Positions 8,574 to 17,936 are shown, counted from the first letter of the stretch. The stretch is 64,000 nt of DNA from Marinomonas arctica (GCF_003259225.1 NZ_QHJF01000016.1:62001-126000), one strand, 5' to 3'. Notes: a model not told the origin generated them from the letters alone. Translations and numbers: made by a program.

Positions 8574-9155
8574 TTAAGCCTTTTTCGTCGCCTGCACACC
8601 AGCGGTCAAAGCAAGGCGCATGGCTTCTTCAACACCGATATCTAATTCCGTCAAACGATCGCGAGAAATGTACAGCGTCATACCGCCGATCTGATAACTC
8701 AATGGCACATAGACCCCTACCAGATCTTGCTCTTTAAATAGCCGCTTTCCGGTTTGCTCTCCGGTGATAAAACCAATCACTTGCGCACCATTCCATTCGA
8801 TGGATACGACACTCTTCATTTCTTTTTTTTCCGCGAGATTGAACACCATCATCATGTCTTTGATGGCGCCATAAATGGACTTTACTAACGGTATGCGTTC
8901 AAAAATGTTATGACTTAATTTCACCAAATAACGAAAGCCATATAGATTCACTAAAAAGCCAGTGAGAACCAGCAGAGCCAAACTGGCCAGTAAACCTAAT
9001 CCGGGAAAATACAGTGCCTCCGGAATCAGCAACAACAATACAGGCTGAGCAATGGCCTCACCCGTCGCTAACAACCAATAAATCAAATACACAGTCAAAC
9101 CAATCGGTAAAACCGCTACCAACCCTTTCAGCAATAATGCAATCAATTTGTTCAT
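8574..9155 (-). CDS. DUF502 family inner-membrane protein
   Basis: A 193-residue protein with two predicted transmembrane stretches: residues ~4-28 (with the family-like GLVAVLPIGLTVYLIYWLL) and ~46-70. A cytoplasmic domain follows with PLVKSIYGAIKDM and a GVYVPLSYQIGG segment typical of DUF502. The family is broad in bacteria and plants with no settled biochemical role. It is monocistronic, convergent with the glycosyltransferase and divergent from a LysR gene. Confidence 0.87.
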   Translation of the reverse strand: MNKLIALLLKGLVAVLPIGLTVYLIYWLLATGEAIAQPVLLLLIPEALYFPGLGLLASLALLVLTGFLVNLYGFRYLVKLSHNIFERIPLVKSIYGAIKDMMMVFNLAEKKEMKSVVSIEWNGAQVIGFITGEQTGKRLFKEQDLVGVYVPLSYQIGGMTLYISRDRLTELDIGVEEAMRLALTAGVQATKKA

Positions 9156-9316
9156 GATTAAAATGATCCTATAAAGATGCGTATAGCATACCGCAAGCTT
9201 TATGCCACTCCTATGACTCTAATAAGACTTCAGGAAAAGATTGCTGAAATCTGATTAGCCTTATACCCTTTTGAGTTATCTTACTATTTTTTCATGACTC
9301 TAGAGGTAACCACAAC

Positions 9317-10222
9317 GTGAACTACAAACGCCTTGAAACTTTTGTTTGGGTTGCCTCACTAGGAAATTTTCGCAAAGCGGCAGAACGCTTACATACTACA
9401 CAGCCCGCTATTTCCGCTCGAATTTCTGGATTAGAAGCCGAGTTAGGCGTTAAGCTTTTCGACAGAGAAGGCGGTTCTAGCCCCATTACGTTGACCTCAA
9501 AAGGCAAGGAATTACTGCCTTATGTGGAAAAAATTCTTTACCAAACCGAGCAATTACGAAAACGCGCCGGTCTTTCTACTGCCTATTCGGGCATATTACG
9601 CTTAGGGGTTTCAGAAACCATAGTGAACACTTGGCTACCCGACTTTCTATCTCGACTGAATAAAGACATGCCCAACCTCGACGTCGAAATGACGGTCGAC
9701 ATCACCGCCAATTTAAGCAATGGCATCAAGGATAGGTCACTGGATTTGGGGTTATTAATGGGGCCAATTTCCGAGCCAAACATCGTTAACCGAGAGCTTT
9801 GTACGTTTTCCCTGTCTTGGGTGGCGAGCCCAAATTTAGACCTACCTGATCGACTTTTATACTTAGAAGAATTAGCCAAATGGCCCATCATTACTTATGC
9901 TCGCGCCACCAAACCTTATGTCGAAATCAGTCAAAAATTCCGCGAACTCGATGGGCCACCAGCGCACTTTTTTGCATCAACATCATTGGCCGCCTGTCGT
10001 AGCTTAGCGATTGACGCAGTGGGTATTTCCACATTGCCTAACATCATGATTGCAAAAGAATTAGAAGCGGGAAGCCTGCGAAAAATCAGGGCCGTTTGGA
10101 CCCCCAACGATCTCACCTTCACCGCGTCTTATTCAGACGAGCCTTTTAACCCTATTGCCGAAGTGGCCACCAACATTGCCGTCATCGCCGCCGAAGAATA
10201 CAACAAGAGACAAGCGCCATGA
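9317..10222 (+). CDS. LysR-family transcriptional regulator
   Basis: A 301-residue LTTR with an N-terminal winged helix (FRKAAERLHTTQPAISARIS, ELGVKLFDRE) and a C-terminal periplasmic-binding-like effector domain (ILRLGVSETIVNTWLPDF onward). The start is GTG, with GAGG nine to ten bases upstream. It is followed tail to tail by an amidase, with the two stop codons exactly adjacent. Beyond that lies the 5-oxoproline operon, whose upstream region has a T-N11-A box. Control of that operon is a reasonable inference, not shown. Confidence 0.88.
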   Translation: MNYKRLETFVWVASLGNFRKAAERLHTTQPAISARISGLEAELGVKLFDREGGSSPITLTSKGKELLPYVEKILYQTEQLRKRAGLSTAYSGILRLGVSETIVNTWLPDFLSRLNKDMPNLDVEMTVDITANLSNGIKDRSLDLGLLMGPISEPNIVNRELCTFSLSWVASPNLDLPDRLLYLEELAKWPIITYARATKPYVEISQKFRELDGPPAHFFASTSLAACRSLAIDAVGISTLPNIMIAKELEAGSLRKIRAVWTPNDLTFTASYSDEPFNPIAEVATNIAVIAAEEYNKRQAP

Positions 10223-11494
10223 TTAGCCTTTTATAATAGACGCTAATTGTTTCGCTAAATCCAATAGCACCTGATCCTTACCGTTGCCAGCCGTTAACAT
10301 CAATCCCATGGGCTCTTGCTCAAAGCAAAACGGCAAGGAAACACTGCAACCGTTTAACACATTGGCCAACGACGTATTGCGTAAACACAGCAAGTTTAAG
10401 CGATCGTATTCTGAATCTTGGACTAAATCGGACAATTTTGGCGCAACAACAGCCACCGTCGGTAGCAAGAAAACGCTATGCGGCTCCTCTTTGGCCATTC
10501 GCTCAATAAAAGCCTGCCTAGCCGCTTTTGTCTGCTGAAAATCCTCTGCATGAATGGTTTTCGCGCGAGCGATACGAGACGCCACGCGCGGATCAATGTC
10601 AGCGGTTTCCAAATCATAGTTCTGACTATAAAACGCCTGACTTTCAAAAGCCGAAAACTGCCAAACAGGTAAGGTTTTGTAGGTTTCTAGCGCTTCAATA
10701 AAGCGTCTTTCAATCACCACTCCTGCCGCCTCAAGCTGAGCGATCTGCTCGGCAAAGCCTTGTTCTACCTGCGTATCTAAGTCATTCATACCAAAGTTGC
10801 TTGGCACGACAATGCGCAGTCCATCCGCGTTCGTACTGTTTTTTATGTCTGCTGACGGCGCAGCGCCAGACAATACCTGCCAGAGCAACTCACACTCATC
10901 TACTGTTTTCGCTATTGGACCGACTGAATCAAGTGAATATGATAATGGCAAACAACCTTCTCTAGAGACCGTTTGTTGGGAAGGTTTAAATCCTGTCAAA
11001 CCACAAAACGCCGCCGGAATGCGCAGCGACCCCCCAGTATCGGTTCCTAACGCGGCATCCGCCACCCCCAAAGCAACCGACGCTGCACCGCCACTGGTGG
11101 ATCCGCCCGTGATTCGACCCACACGAATTGGATTTTCCGGCGTGCCATAATGAGGGTTTAGGCCTAATCCCGAATATGCCAGCTCTGTCATATTGGTGTG
11201 ACCCAACAAACTCGCACCGGCTTTTCTTAACAACGCCACCGCAGCAGCGTCATGCTCTGCAGGTGTTGCGTCCAAAAAAACCGATCCCGCTTGCGTCTTA
11301 TAGCCTCGCACTTGAAACAAGTCTTTGATCGAGACAATCGCCCCGTTTAATGGGCCTTGCTGAGGCTCAACATAATCAAACAGCTCAGTAAAAACCGCTT
11401 GGCCTTTTGTATCAATAATATCTAAAGCCCCCTTCCACTTGATGACAAGCTCTCTATCCTGCCAAGCAAAATTCGGTAGTGTTGGTTGCGTCAT
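10223..11494 (-). CDS. Amidase signature family enzyme
   Basis: A 423-residue amidase. The Ser-cisSer-Lys catalytic set is visible: Lys in IVSIKDLFQ, cis-Ser in GGSTSGGAA, and nucleophile Ser in GTDTGGSLRIPAAFCG. Family members hydrolyse amides such as indoleacetamide, nicotinamide or allophanate; GatA is longer and has GatC/GatB partners, which are absent here. It is divergent from the DUF1445/TRAP/PxpABC operon, so it may release a carboxylate that enters that pathway, but the substrate is not determined. Confidence 0.88.
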   Translation of the reverse strand: MTQPTLPNFAWQDRELVIKWKGALDIIDTKGQAVFTELFDYVEPQQGPLNGAIVSIKDLFQVRGYKTQAGSVFLDATPAEHDAAAVALLRKAGASLLGHTNMTELAYSGLGLNPHYGTPENPIRVGRITGGSTSGGAASVALGVADAALGTDTGGSLRIPAAFCGLTGFKPSQQTVSREGCLPLSYSLDSVGPIAKTVDECELLWQVLSGAAPSADIKNSTNADGLRIVVPSNFGMNDLDTQVEQGFAEQIAQLEAAGVVIERRFIEALETYKTLPVWQFSAFESQAFYSQNYDLETADIDPRVASRIARAKTIHAEDFQQTKAARQAFIERMAKEEPHSVFLLPTVAVVAPKLSDLVQDSEYDRLNLLCLRNTSLANVLNGCSVSLPFCFEQEPMGLMLTAGNGKDQVLLDLAKQLASIIKG

Positions 11495-11626
11495 ATATTC
11501 GCTCGCTACTAGACGTTTAGGGATGAGTGTTGACCGATAATCGCATGCAATAACAGCCTGATTTGGTCTAGGAAATTACCTCGCTTGATCCGTTCCGTCA
11601 AAGAGAGAATAATCATCACCGCAGAC

Positions 11627-11647
11627 TTGATAAATAAAATTGATCAA
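11627..11647. promoter_or_regulatory. LysR-type T-N11-A box upstream of the 5-oxoproline operon
   Basis: TTGAT (11627-11631) and its inverse ATCAA (11643-11647) are separated by exactly 11 bases, the classic LTTR box geometry. It sits 89 bases before the first ATG of the operon and in the divergent gap to the amidase. A second, shorter arm pair (TTGA/TCAA, 9-base gap) lies at 11585-11601. Confidence 0.5.
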
Positions 11648-11735
11648 AATACCCAAAAAAACACGATTAGACTTTTCATAGGTGCTGGATCTACTCTTAA
11701 TAAAACACATTGTGGCAAAAATAAGGAAAACGTAA

Positions 11736-12536
11736 ATGAACCAATCTCTGTCACCCTTACTGCAACAAACATCTGAATTGCGCCAAGCCATTCGTAGTAA
11801 GGCGCATACTGGCGTTACTAGTGGTTTAGCACAGGGCGCAATGCAAGGTAATGTGGTGATTTTGCCAGCCGATTGGGCGAATGACTTTTTGCTCTATTGT
11901 CAAAAAAACCCAGTATCCTGTCCTTTGATTGGCGTGTCTGAAGTGGGTGATTTTAGAATGCCAGAACTCGGTAACGACATTGATATGCGCCACGATATCC
12001 CTGAATACTATGTGTATCGCAATGGCGTGAAAGTCGAAAGCCGCTCTGATATTGAAGATTTATGGCAAGATGACATGGTGGCTTTCGTACTAGGCTGTTC
12101 TTTTTCTTTTGAGTATGCGTTATCGCAAGCCGGACTCACGCCACGGAACATCGAAGAAGACGTCAACGTGTCCATGTTTGAAACTAATATTGCCACCGAG
12201 CCAGCCGGACGCTTTTTTGGTAATACCGTGGTGACCATGCGCCCTTATGTGCCAAAAGACGCCATTCGTGCCATTCAAATTACCACTCGTTTTCCCAAGG
12301 CTCACGGCTCTCCACTACACTTTGGCTCACCACAAGACATTGGCATCAAAGATTTAGGCAAACCAGATTACGGTGATGCCGTCAGCGTAAAAGACGGTGA
12401 AGTACCGGTCTTTTGGGCGTGCGGTGTGACCCCTCAAGTGGCGATTCGTAATGCCAAACCACCGATTTGCATTACTCATGCCCCCGGAAAAATGCTGGTA
12501 ACGGATATTTTAGACACAGATCTCGCAGTGTTTTAG
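11736..12536 (+). CDS. DUF1445 (YcsI-like) putative hydro-lyase / D-glutamate cyclase-like protein
   Basis: A 266-residue protein of the DUF1445 family, often annotated as putative hydro-lyase. Family features include [43 protein letters not shown] and FWACGVTPQ near the end. The same domain is present in the mammalian D-glutamate cyclase that forms 5-oxo-D-proline, and bacterial copies often sit beside 5-oxoprolinase genes, as here. AAGGAAAA lies just before the ATG. It heads the operon ahead of the TRAP transporter. A role in opening or making D-5-oxoproline is an inference from family and context. Confidence 0.85.
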   Translation: MNQSLSPLLQQTSELRQAIRSKAHTGVTSGLAQGAMQGNVVILPADWANDFLLYCQKNPVSCPLIGVSEVGDFRMPELGNDIDMRHDIPEYYVYRNGVKVESRSDIEDLWQDDMVAFVLGCSFSFEYALSQAGLTPRNIEEDVNVSMFETNIATEPAGRFFGNTVVTMRPYVPKDAIRAIQITTRFPKAHGSPLHFGSPQDIGIKDLGKPDYGDAVSVKDGEVPVFWACGVTPQVAIRNAKPPICITHAPGKMLVTDILDTDLAVF

Positions 12537-12626
12537 CTCTCCATGGACGGAGTGAAGCAATAAGCGCAGATAACACGGCTTCATTGACAATAAAAAACGC
12601 ATAATACTTAGAAGAGGAACAAAACC

Positions 12627-13604
12627 ATGTCAAAACTTAGCAATGCACTACTAATAGGAGGCGTCGCGATTGGCGGCCTTACGTCGACGGCTAGCTTTGC
12701 CGAAAAATGGCACATGCCAACCCCATACGGTGATGGCAATTTGCCGACTCAAATTGCCTACGACTTTGCCAAAGAAATCAAAGACAACACCAAGGGTGAG
12801 CTGGATATTACCGTTCATTCTGGTGGTGCTTTGGTTAAACACACAGAGATCCCTCGTTCTATTAAATCTGGACAAGTGCAAATTGGCGAGGTCTTCTTAG
12901 GCATTTTAGGCAATGAAAGCCCTATTTATAAACACGACAATATCCCATTTTTAGCGACTTCGTTTGAAGACGCCAAGAAACTATGGGAAGCCGCAAAACC
13001 AGCTGTTTCGCAACAATTGGATAAAGACGGCATGATGCTGCTTTACACCGTTGCTTGGCCAGCGCAAAGCCTTTACAGCAAAGACCCAGTAACGAGTTTA
13101 GCGGATCTGAAAGGCCAAAAAATGCGCGCCTACAGCCCATCGACCTCACGTCTAGCCGATTTAATGGGCACAACGCCAACGACCATTCAAGTGCCTGATA
13201 TCCCTCAAGCAATGAGCACAGGGATTATCCAAGCGATGATCACGTCGCCATCGACAGGCGTGGACAGTCAAGCATGGGATTATGTGAACAACTACACCGA
13301 CATCAAAGCATGGATTCCTAAAAACATCATCGTCGTCAACAAACGCGCTTTCCGTCGTTTGGATAAAGCCACTCAACAAGTAGTACTGGATGCGGCGAAA
13401 AACGCGGAAGCAGCAGGCTGGACAAAAGTGGCCGCGCGTGCAGAAAAAGATAAGGCAACCTTGGTAGAGAATGGTATGACCGTATCGGACCCATCGCCTC
13501 AGTTAGTTGAAGAGCTAAAAGCCATTGGTCAGACCATGACAGAAGAATGGAAAGCCGAAGCACCAAAAGAGATTGGTGACATCCTGACCCGTTACCAAAA
13601 CTAA
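12627..13604 (+). CDS. TRAP transporter substrate-binding protein (DctP family)
   Basis: A 325-residue periplasmic solute receptor. It has a 25-residue Sec signal peptide ending ASFA, then the DctP fold with the conserved ligand-arginine region LADLKGQKMRAYS and the QAMITSPSTG segment. It delivers a carboxylate-type substrate to the DctQM permease encoded next. Bordetella DctP6/DctP7 bind pyroglutamate, and this operon carries the 5-oxoprolinase subunits, so 5-oxoproline is the leading candidate. The ribosome site AGAGGAA precedes the ATG. A long hairpin follows the stop and may protect this more abundant subunit's mRNA. Confidence 0.9.
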   Translation: MSKLSNALLIGGVAIGGLTSTASFAEKWHMPTPYGDGNLPTQIAYDFAKEIKDNTKGELDITVHSGGALVKHTEIPRSIKSGQVQIGEVFLGILGNESPIYKHDNIPFLATSFEDAKKLWEAAKPAVSQQLDKDGMMLLYTVAWPAQSLYSKDPVTSLADLKGQKMRAYSPSTSRLADLMGTTPTTIQVPDIPQAMSTGIIQAMITSPSTGVDSQAWDYVNNYTDIKAWIPKNIIVVNKRAFRRLDKATQQVVLDAAKNAEAAGWTKVAARAEKDKATLVENGMTVSDPSPQLVEELKAIGQTMTEEWKAEAPKEIGDILTRYQN

Positions 13605-13616
13605 GTCTCTATAACG

Positions 13617-13671
13617 AACCCCACCCTAGCCCTCCCCTTCAAAGACATAAGGGGAGGGAACAGTGGGGGTT
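13617..13671. repeat. Long imperfect palindrome between dctP and dctQ genes
   Basis: The inner stem is a perfect 10 bp (13630-13639 with 13649-13658). An outer stem pairs AACCCCAC (13617-13624) with GTGGGGGTT (13663-13671), with one bulged G. There is no T-run after it. It may be a REP-like element or an mRNA-stabilising intercistronic hairpin. Confidence 0.7.
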
Positions 13672-13701
13672 CTCTCATTGCTCCTCAAAAAAGTGAACAC
13701 T

Positions 13702-14220
13702 ATGAGCCAATTCAAAGACAAACTTTATCAATGCTCTGGCCTGTTGTCCGGTTTGTGTATCGTTATTATTACCTTACTTTTATTAGCACAAATCGTCGGT
13801 CGTTTATTCGGTTTTATTGTGCCCTCTGCGGAAGACTTTGCCGGTTATGCCTTAGCCGCGTCCACGTTTTTGGGCTTGGCTTACACCTTTCGTGAGGGCG
13901 GTCACATTCGCGTTACCTTACTCATACAGCGATTTTCTTCCACACCTCGCAAGATACAAGAAGGCATTATTTTGGCCTTATCTTTTGCGTTGCTGTGCTA
14001 TTTGTCTTACGCATGTGGCTACATGGTGTATGAGTCTTATATTTATAATGAAGTCTCTTATGGCTATATTCCGATTCCCCTTTGGATTCCTCAAATCCCT
14101 GTTGCCGTTGGCGTCATTGCGTTAACACTGGCCATCTTGGATGCCTTAGTCATGCTTATCCGCGGTAAAAAACCCACTTACAGCGAACAAGAAGACGCTC
14201 TGTCTTTGGAGGAAATCTAA
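13702..14220 (+). CDS. TRAP transporter small permease (DctQ family)
   Basis: A 172-residue protein with four hydrophobic segments (about residues 12-35, 48-68, 88-110 and 128-150), the normal DctQ topology. The motifs PSAEDFAGYALAASTFLGLAYTFREGGHIRV fit the family (listed here across two helices). I start at the ATG at 13702. A GTG at 13663 is in frame but falls inside the palindrome. Its stop shares one base with the start of the large permease (TAATG), showing translational coupling. Confidence 0.88.
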   Translation: MSQFKDKLYQCSGLLSGLCIVIITLLLLAQIVGRLFGFIVPSAEDFAGYALAASTFLGLAYTFREGGHIRVTLLIQRFSSTPRKIQEGIILALSFALLCYLSYACGYMVYESYIYNEVSYGYIPIPLWIPQIPVAVGVIALTLAILDALVMLIRGKKPTYSEQEDALSLEEI

Positions 14221-15527
14221 TGGACATGATGTGGATCTCTATTTTATTGGCGTTCGCTATGCTCGCCCTTCTGTCACTGGGTGTTTGGGTATCGTTTACC
14301 CTTATTGCTATTGGGGGGTTAGGCTTAATTCTGTCTGAAAATTATCAAGTGGATTTGCTGTTTGCCACCTCTAGCTGGGGCGCTAGCACCGCTTGGTCAC
14401 TGACCGCTTTACCACTTTTCATTTGGATGGGAGAAGTCTTATTTCGCACGCGCTTGTCTGAAGATTTGTTTAAAGGTTTATCACCTTGGCTAGGCGGCGT
14501 ACCGGGCAAATTACTGCATGTGAATATTCTGAGTTGTGGCATTTTTGCCGCCGTGTCGGGCTCCTCGGCTGCAACCGCCGCGACCATTGGTCGCATGACC
14601 TTGCCAGAACTGCGCAAACAGGGCTACAGCGACCGTATGGCCATCGGAACCCTAGCTGGCTCCGGAACCCTAGGGTTGCTGATTCCACCGTCGATTATTT
14701 TAATTGTATATGGTGTCGCCGCAGAAGTGTCTATTGCGCGTTTGTTTATCGCTGGTGCCTTGCCAGGCTTGTTATTAGTGTCTCTGTTTATGGGCTTTAC
14801 CATGATTTGGGGCTATTTACACAAAGATGAATTGCCCAAAACAACAGGTCATGAAACCAGCTGGTCGGCACGCATTAAAGGCTTGCGTAAGCTCTTGCCA
14901 GTGGTGGGCTTAATCGGTTTTGTTCTGGGTTCTATTTATGGTGGCATTACCACCCCAACGGAAGCAGCGGCCATTGGCGTCACAGGGGCTTTGGTGCTTG
15001 CCGCTTGTACCGGATCCCTGAGCCGTCATAGCTTTATGGACAGTTTATTAGGCGCCGTAAAAAGCTCTTGTATGATTGGCTTCATCCTAGTTGGCGCACA
15101 TTTTTTAACACTCGCGATGGGCTTTTTAGGCATACCTAAAGCGTTAGCATCGTGGATTTCCGGCATGTCGTTATCGCCGATGGAATTGATCTTATACCTC
15201 ACCGTATTGTTTGTGATTTTAGGTTGTTTCTTAGACGGCATTTCTGTTGTGGTGCTCACTGTGGCAGTGATATTGCCTATGGTACAAGCCGCCAATATTG
15301 ACCTGTTATGGTTCGGTATTTTCATTGTGTTAGTGGTGGAAATGTCACAAATCACCCCGCCGGTGGGCTTTAATCTCTTTGTGATTCAGGCACTGACAGG
15401 GAAAAACATCTTGTATGTGGCAAAAGCGGCACTTCCTTTCTTTTTGCTCATCGGTCTGGCTATTCTGTTGATCAGTCTCTTTCCTGGAATAGTCACTTAC
15501 TTACCAACGACCATGTCTCAAAACTAG
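14220..15527 (+). CDS. TRAP transporter large permease (DctM family)
   Basis: A 435-residue, roughly 12-helix membrane protein, the ion-coupled transport channel of the TRAP system. Typical segments are SGSSAATAATIGRMTLPELRK, GTLGLLIPPSIILIVYG, ITTPTEAAAIGV and ITPPVGFNLFVIQ. It forms the permease with the DctQ subunit just upstream, with which it overlaps by one base. It takes substrate from the DctP receptor using a sodium gradient. Position inside a 5-oxoprolinase operon points to 5-oxoproline or a similar small carboxylate. Confidence 0.93.
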   Translation: MDMMWISILLAFAMLALLSLGVWVSFTLIAIGGLGLILSENYQVDLLFATSSWGASTAWSLTALPLFIWMGEVLFRTRLSEDLFKGLSPWLGGVPGKLLHVNILSCGIFAAVSGSSAATAATIGRMTLPELRKQGYSDRMAIGTLAGSGTLGLLIPPSIILIVYGVAAEVSIARLFIAGALPGLLLVSLFMGFTMIWGYLHKDELPKTTGHETSWSARIKGLRKLLPVVGLIGFVLGSIYGGITTPTEAAAIGVTGALVLAACTGSLSRHSFMDSLLGAVKSSCMIGFILVGAHFLTLAMGFLGIPKALASWISGMSLSPMELILYLTVLFVILGCFLDGISVVVLTVAVILPMVQAANIDLLWFGIFIVLVVEMSQITPPVGFNLFVIQALTGKNILYVAKAALPFFLLIGLAILLISLFPGIVTYLPTTMSQN

Positions 15528-15547
15528 ACAAGAGAAAGGAGTCAATT

Positions 15548-16315
15548 ATGAAACTAAATTGCGATATGGGCGAGGCGTTCGGCGCGTGGAAAATGGGCTT
15601 AGACGACAAAATTATGCCCTTTATTGATCAGGCAAACATCGCCTGCGGCTTTCACGCTTCTGATCCGCTCACTATGGCGAAAACCGTTGCCTTGGCAAAA
15701 CAACACAATGTCACTATTGGCGCACATCCCGCTTACCCAGATTTGGTTGGCTTTGGTCGTCGCAATATGGACATCGCGCCAGCGGAGCTAAAAGCCATTA
15801 TTCAGTATCAAATTGGTGCGTTAAAAGGCCTCTGCGAAAGCCAAAATACTCAAGTAGATTACGTCAAACCCCATGGCGCCTTGTACAACACCATGATGGC
15901 GGACTTCACCGTATTAGACACCGTCATGCAAGCGGTAAGCGAACTCGACGCCACTTTGCCATTAATGGTGATGGCGGTGCCAGAAGCGCCAGAGATCAAA
16001 GCGATGGCGAAGAAATATGGCCTACGTGTTTGGTTCGAAGCCTTCTCTGATCGTTTATACACTGACGAAGGCCGACTCACGCCACGCAAAGAGCCCAATG
16101 CGGTTCACGCCAGTTTTGATTTGATCGAAAAACAAGTCGAGCAATTATGTGAAACAGGCACCCTGACGACCGCGTCAGGTAAACGGTTGGCCATTCACGC
16201 TGATACCATCTGCGTGCATGGCGATGGGGCTCATGCTGTAGATGCCGTGACCCGTATTCGCACTCTGGTTGATCATCTAATGCTTAATCAGCCAAGTAAC
16301 ACAAGCGCGAACTAA
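15548..16315 (+). CDS. pxpA: 5-oxoprolinase subunit PxpA (LamB/YcsF family)
   Basis: A 255-residue LamB/YcsF family protein. The N-terminal MKLNCDMGEAFGAWKMG, the IACGFHASDP motif, AHPAYPDLVGFGRR and VKPHGALYN are diagnostic. With PxpB and PxpC it forms the ATP-dependent 5-oxoprolinase that opens 5-oxo-L-proline to L-glutamate in the cytoplasm. The ribosome site AAAGGAG stands seven bases before the ATG. The order pxpA-pxpB-pxpC directly after TRAP permease genes makes the pathway complete from uptake to glutamate. Confidence 0.95.
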   Translation: MKLNCDMGEAFGAWKMGLDDKIMPFIDQANIACGFHASDPLTMAKTVALAKQHNVTIGAHPAYPDLVGFGRRNMDIAPAELKAIIQYQIGALKGLCESQNTQVDYVKPHGALYNTMMADFTVLDTVMQAVSELDATLPLMVMAVPEAPEIKAMAKKYGLRVWFEAFSDRLYTDEGRLTPRKEPNAVHASFDLIEKQVEQLCETGTLTTASGKRLAIHADTICVHGDGAHAVDAVTRIRTLVDHLMLNQPSNTSAN

Positions 16316-16318
16316 ATC

Positions 16319-17023
16319 ATGAAAAATGACGATTTTCCGAACATTGAAATGGTCAGTAATCAGGCCTGCTTGTTGACCTTTAGTCAGGTAATCAGCGAAG
16401 CAACATCGAACGACATTGCTCAGGTTACGCAACGTTTGAAAAGCTTGGCTGGTATCGTCGATTTGGTCCCGTCTTACACCACACTGTTGGTGGTGTTTGA
16501 CGACGATCATTTTGATCGTTTCGCCATTTTTAAAACCATCCGCCAAACCATTGAAGCCATTGATCCCAACGATTTTTCAATCAAAGATCAGCGCGAGGTG
16601 GTCATTCCTGTGTATTACGACAAAGAAGTCGGGCCTGATATTGAGGACGTTGCTCGCCATTGTCAGCTGAGTATCGATGAGGTCATTAGACGCCACCACG
16701 AAACGACTTATCGAGCCTACGCGATTGGTTTTACACCTGGATTCGCCTTTTTGGGCAATACGCCAGATGAACTTCATGTACCAAGAAAAACCACACCACG
16801 CTTAAAAGTGCCGGTAGGCAGTGTGGCGCTCGCAGAGAATCAAACAGCGGTTTATCCCAGTGTGACGCCCGGTGGCTGGCAAATAATTGGTCGTACGCCG
16901 GTGAACCTTATCGACTGGGGCAGCAAAAACCTTGCTCTTATCGCCATGGGGGATTCGGTGCGATTCGACCCTATTTCTCGCGATGAATTCTTAGTGTTGG
17001 GAGGTCAGCTCGATGGCTTTTAA
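16319..17023 (+). CDS. pxpB: 5-oxoprolinase subunit PxpB (KipI-like)
   Basis: A 234-residue protein matching the allophanate hydrolase subunit 1 / KipI family. The family signature AIGFTPGFAFLGN is near residue 140, followed by PRKTTPRLKVPVGSVALAE and YPSVTPGGWQIIGRTP. In Bacillus the same protein was first known as the kinase inhibitor KipI, but with PxpA and PxpC it is a catalytic component of 5-oxoprolinase. It begins three bases after pxpA and overlaps pxpC by 11 bases, so the three subunits are co-translated. Confidence 0.94.
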   Translation: MKNDDFPNIEMVSNQACLLTFSQVISEATSNDIAQVTQRLKSLAGIVDLVPSYTTLLVVFDDDHFDRFAIFKTIRQTIEAIDPNDFSIKDQREVVIPVYYDKEVGPDIEDVARHCQLSIDEVIRRHHETTYRAYAIGFTPGFAFLGNTPDELHVPRKTTPRLKVPVGSVALAENQTAVYPSVTPGGWQIIGRTPVNLIDWGSKNLALIAMGDSVRFDPISRDEFLVLGGQLDGF

Positions 17024-17936
17024 AGTAATCAAACCCGGCTTATTAGCACTGATTCAAGACTTAGGACGGCATGGTCATCAATCCATTGGCCTTACCACAG
17101 GCGGCCCGATGGACGAAGTCGCCTTCCGTTGGGGCAATGCATTACTGGATAACGACAGCAATAGTGCGCAGATCGAAATTACCTTTGGCATGTTCGCGTT
17201 AGAAGCGCAAGACGATACCAGTATTGCCATCACAGGGGCGGATCTTGCCGCCACGCTAAACGATAAAAGCATTACGCCTTGGCAAACCTACGCCATTAAG
17301 CAAGGCGACGTCTTGGCCTTCCACCAACCAGTTTGGGGCTTGCGAGCTTATCTTGCAGTAAAAGGTGGTTTTCATTGCGAACCGACACTTGGCAGTGTCG
17401 CGACGGTGGTGCGTGAAAAAATTGGCGGGCTCACCGGCAAAGGCGACAAACTGCAAAAAGGCGACGTATTAGTGTATAAAGCTTGCTCTGATCATCAGCA
17501 ACGATCGGTTCCACGCTTAGCGATCCCTCATTATGGCAACAAAGAAATCCCCGTCATTTTGGGCTATCAATGCCAATCATTTTCTTCTTTGGAGCGAGCG
17601 AACTTTTTCTCCAGCGACTACAGAGTGTCGTCAAACTCGGACCGTATGGGTTATCGACTAGAAGGTAAAGCGGTACACAGTGACCTTAAAGGCATTATCT
17701 CTGAAGGCATTGCCTATGGTGCCATTCAGATTCCAAAAGATGGTCAGCCAATTGTCTTACTACAAGACAGACAAACCATCGGAGGTTATCCGAAAATAGG
17801 TTGTGTTACCCGCGTTGGCGGCAGTATCTTGGCACAACAAAAACCGGGCGATATTATTCAATTTACGCCCATTACCGTAGACCAAGCCGAACGGGAACGT
17901 CATTTGCAAATGGCCCGACTCGCTCAATGGCGTTAA
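17013..17936 (+). CDS. pxpC: 5-oxoprolinase subunit PxpC (KipA-like, biotin-independent carboxyltransferase family)
   Basis: A 307-residue protein of the allophanate hydrolase subunit 2 / KipA family. Landmarks are LIQDLGRHGHQSIGLTTGGP, FRWGNALLDND, ITGADLAATLN, LAVKGGF and RMGYRLEG with PIVLLQDRQTIGGYPKIG. It completes the PxpABC complex. The start lies within the end of pxpB. A symmetric hairpin 21 bases downstream probably ends the operon. Confidence 0.94.
   Translation: MAFKVIKPGLLALIQDLGRHGHQSIGLTTGGPMDEVAFRWGNALLDNDSNSAQIEITFGMFALEAQDDTSIAITGADLAATLNDKSITPWQTYAIKQGDVLAFHQPVWGLRAYLAVKGGFHCEPTLGSVATVVREKIGGLTGKGDKLQKGDVLVYKACSDHQQRSVPRLAIPHYGNKEIPVILGYQCQSFSSLERANFFSSDYRVSSNSDRMGYRLEGKAVHSDLKGIISEGIAYGAIQIPKDGQPIVLLQDRQTIGGYPKIGCVTRVGGSILAQQKPGDIIQFTPITVDQAERERHLQMARLAQWR

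Noticed and set aside
13651-13670. GTG start of the small TRAP permease at 13663
   Set aside because: It falls inside the outer arm of the intercistronic hairpin, and the ATG at 13702 fits the family start.
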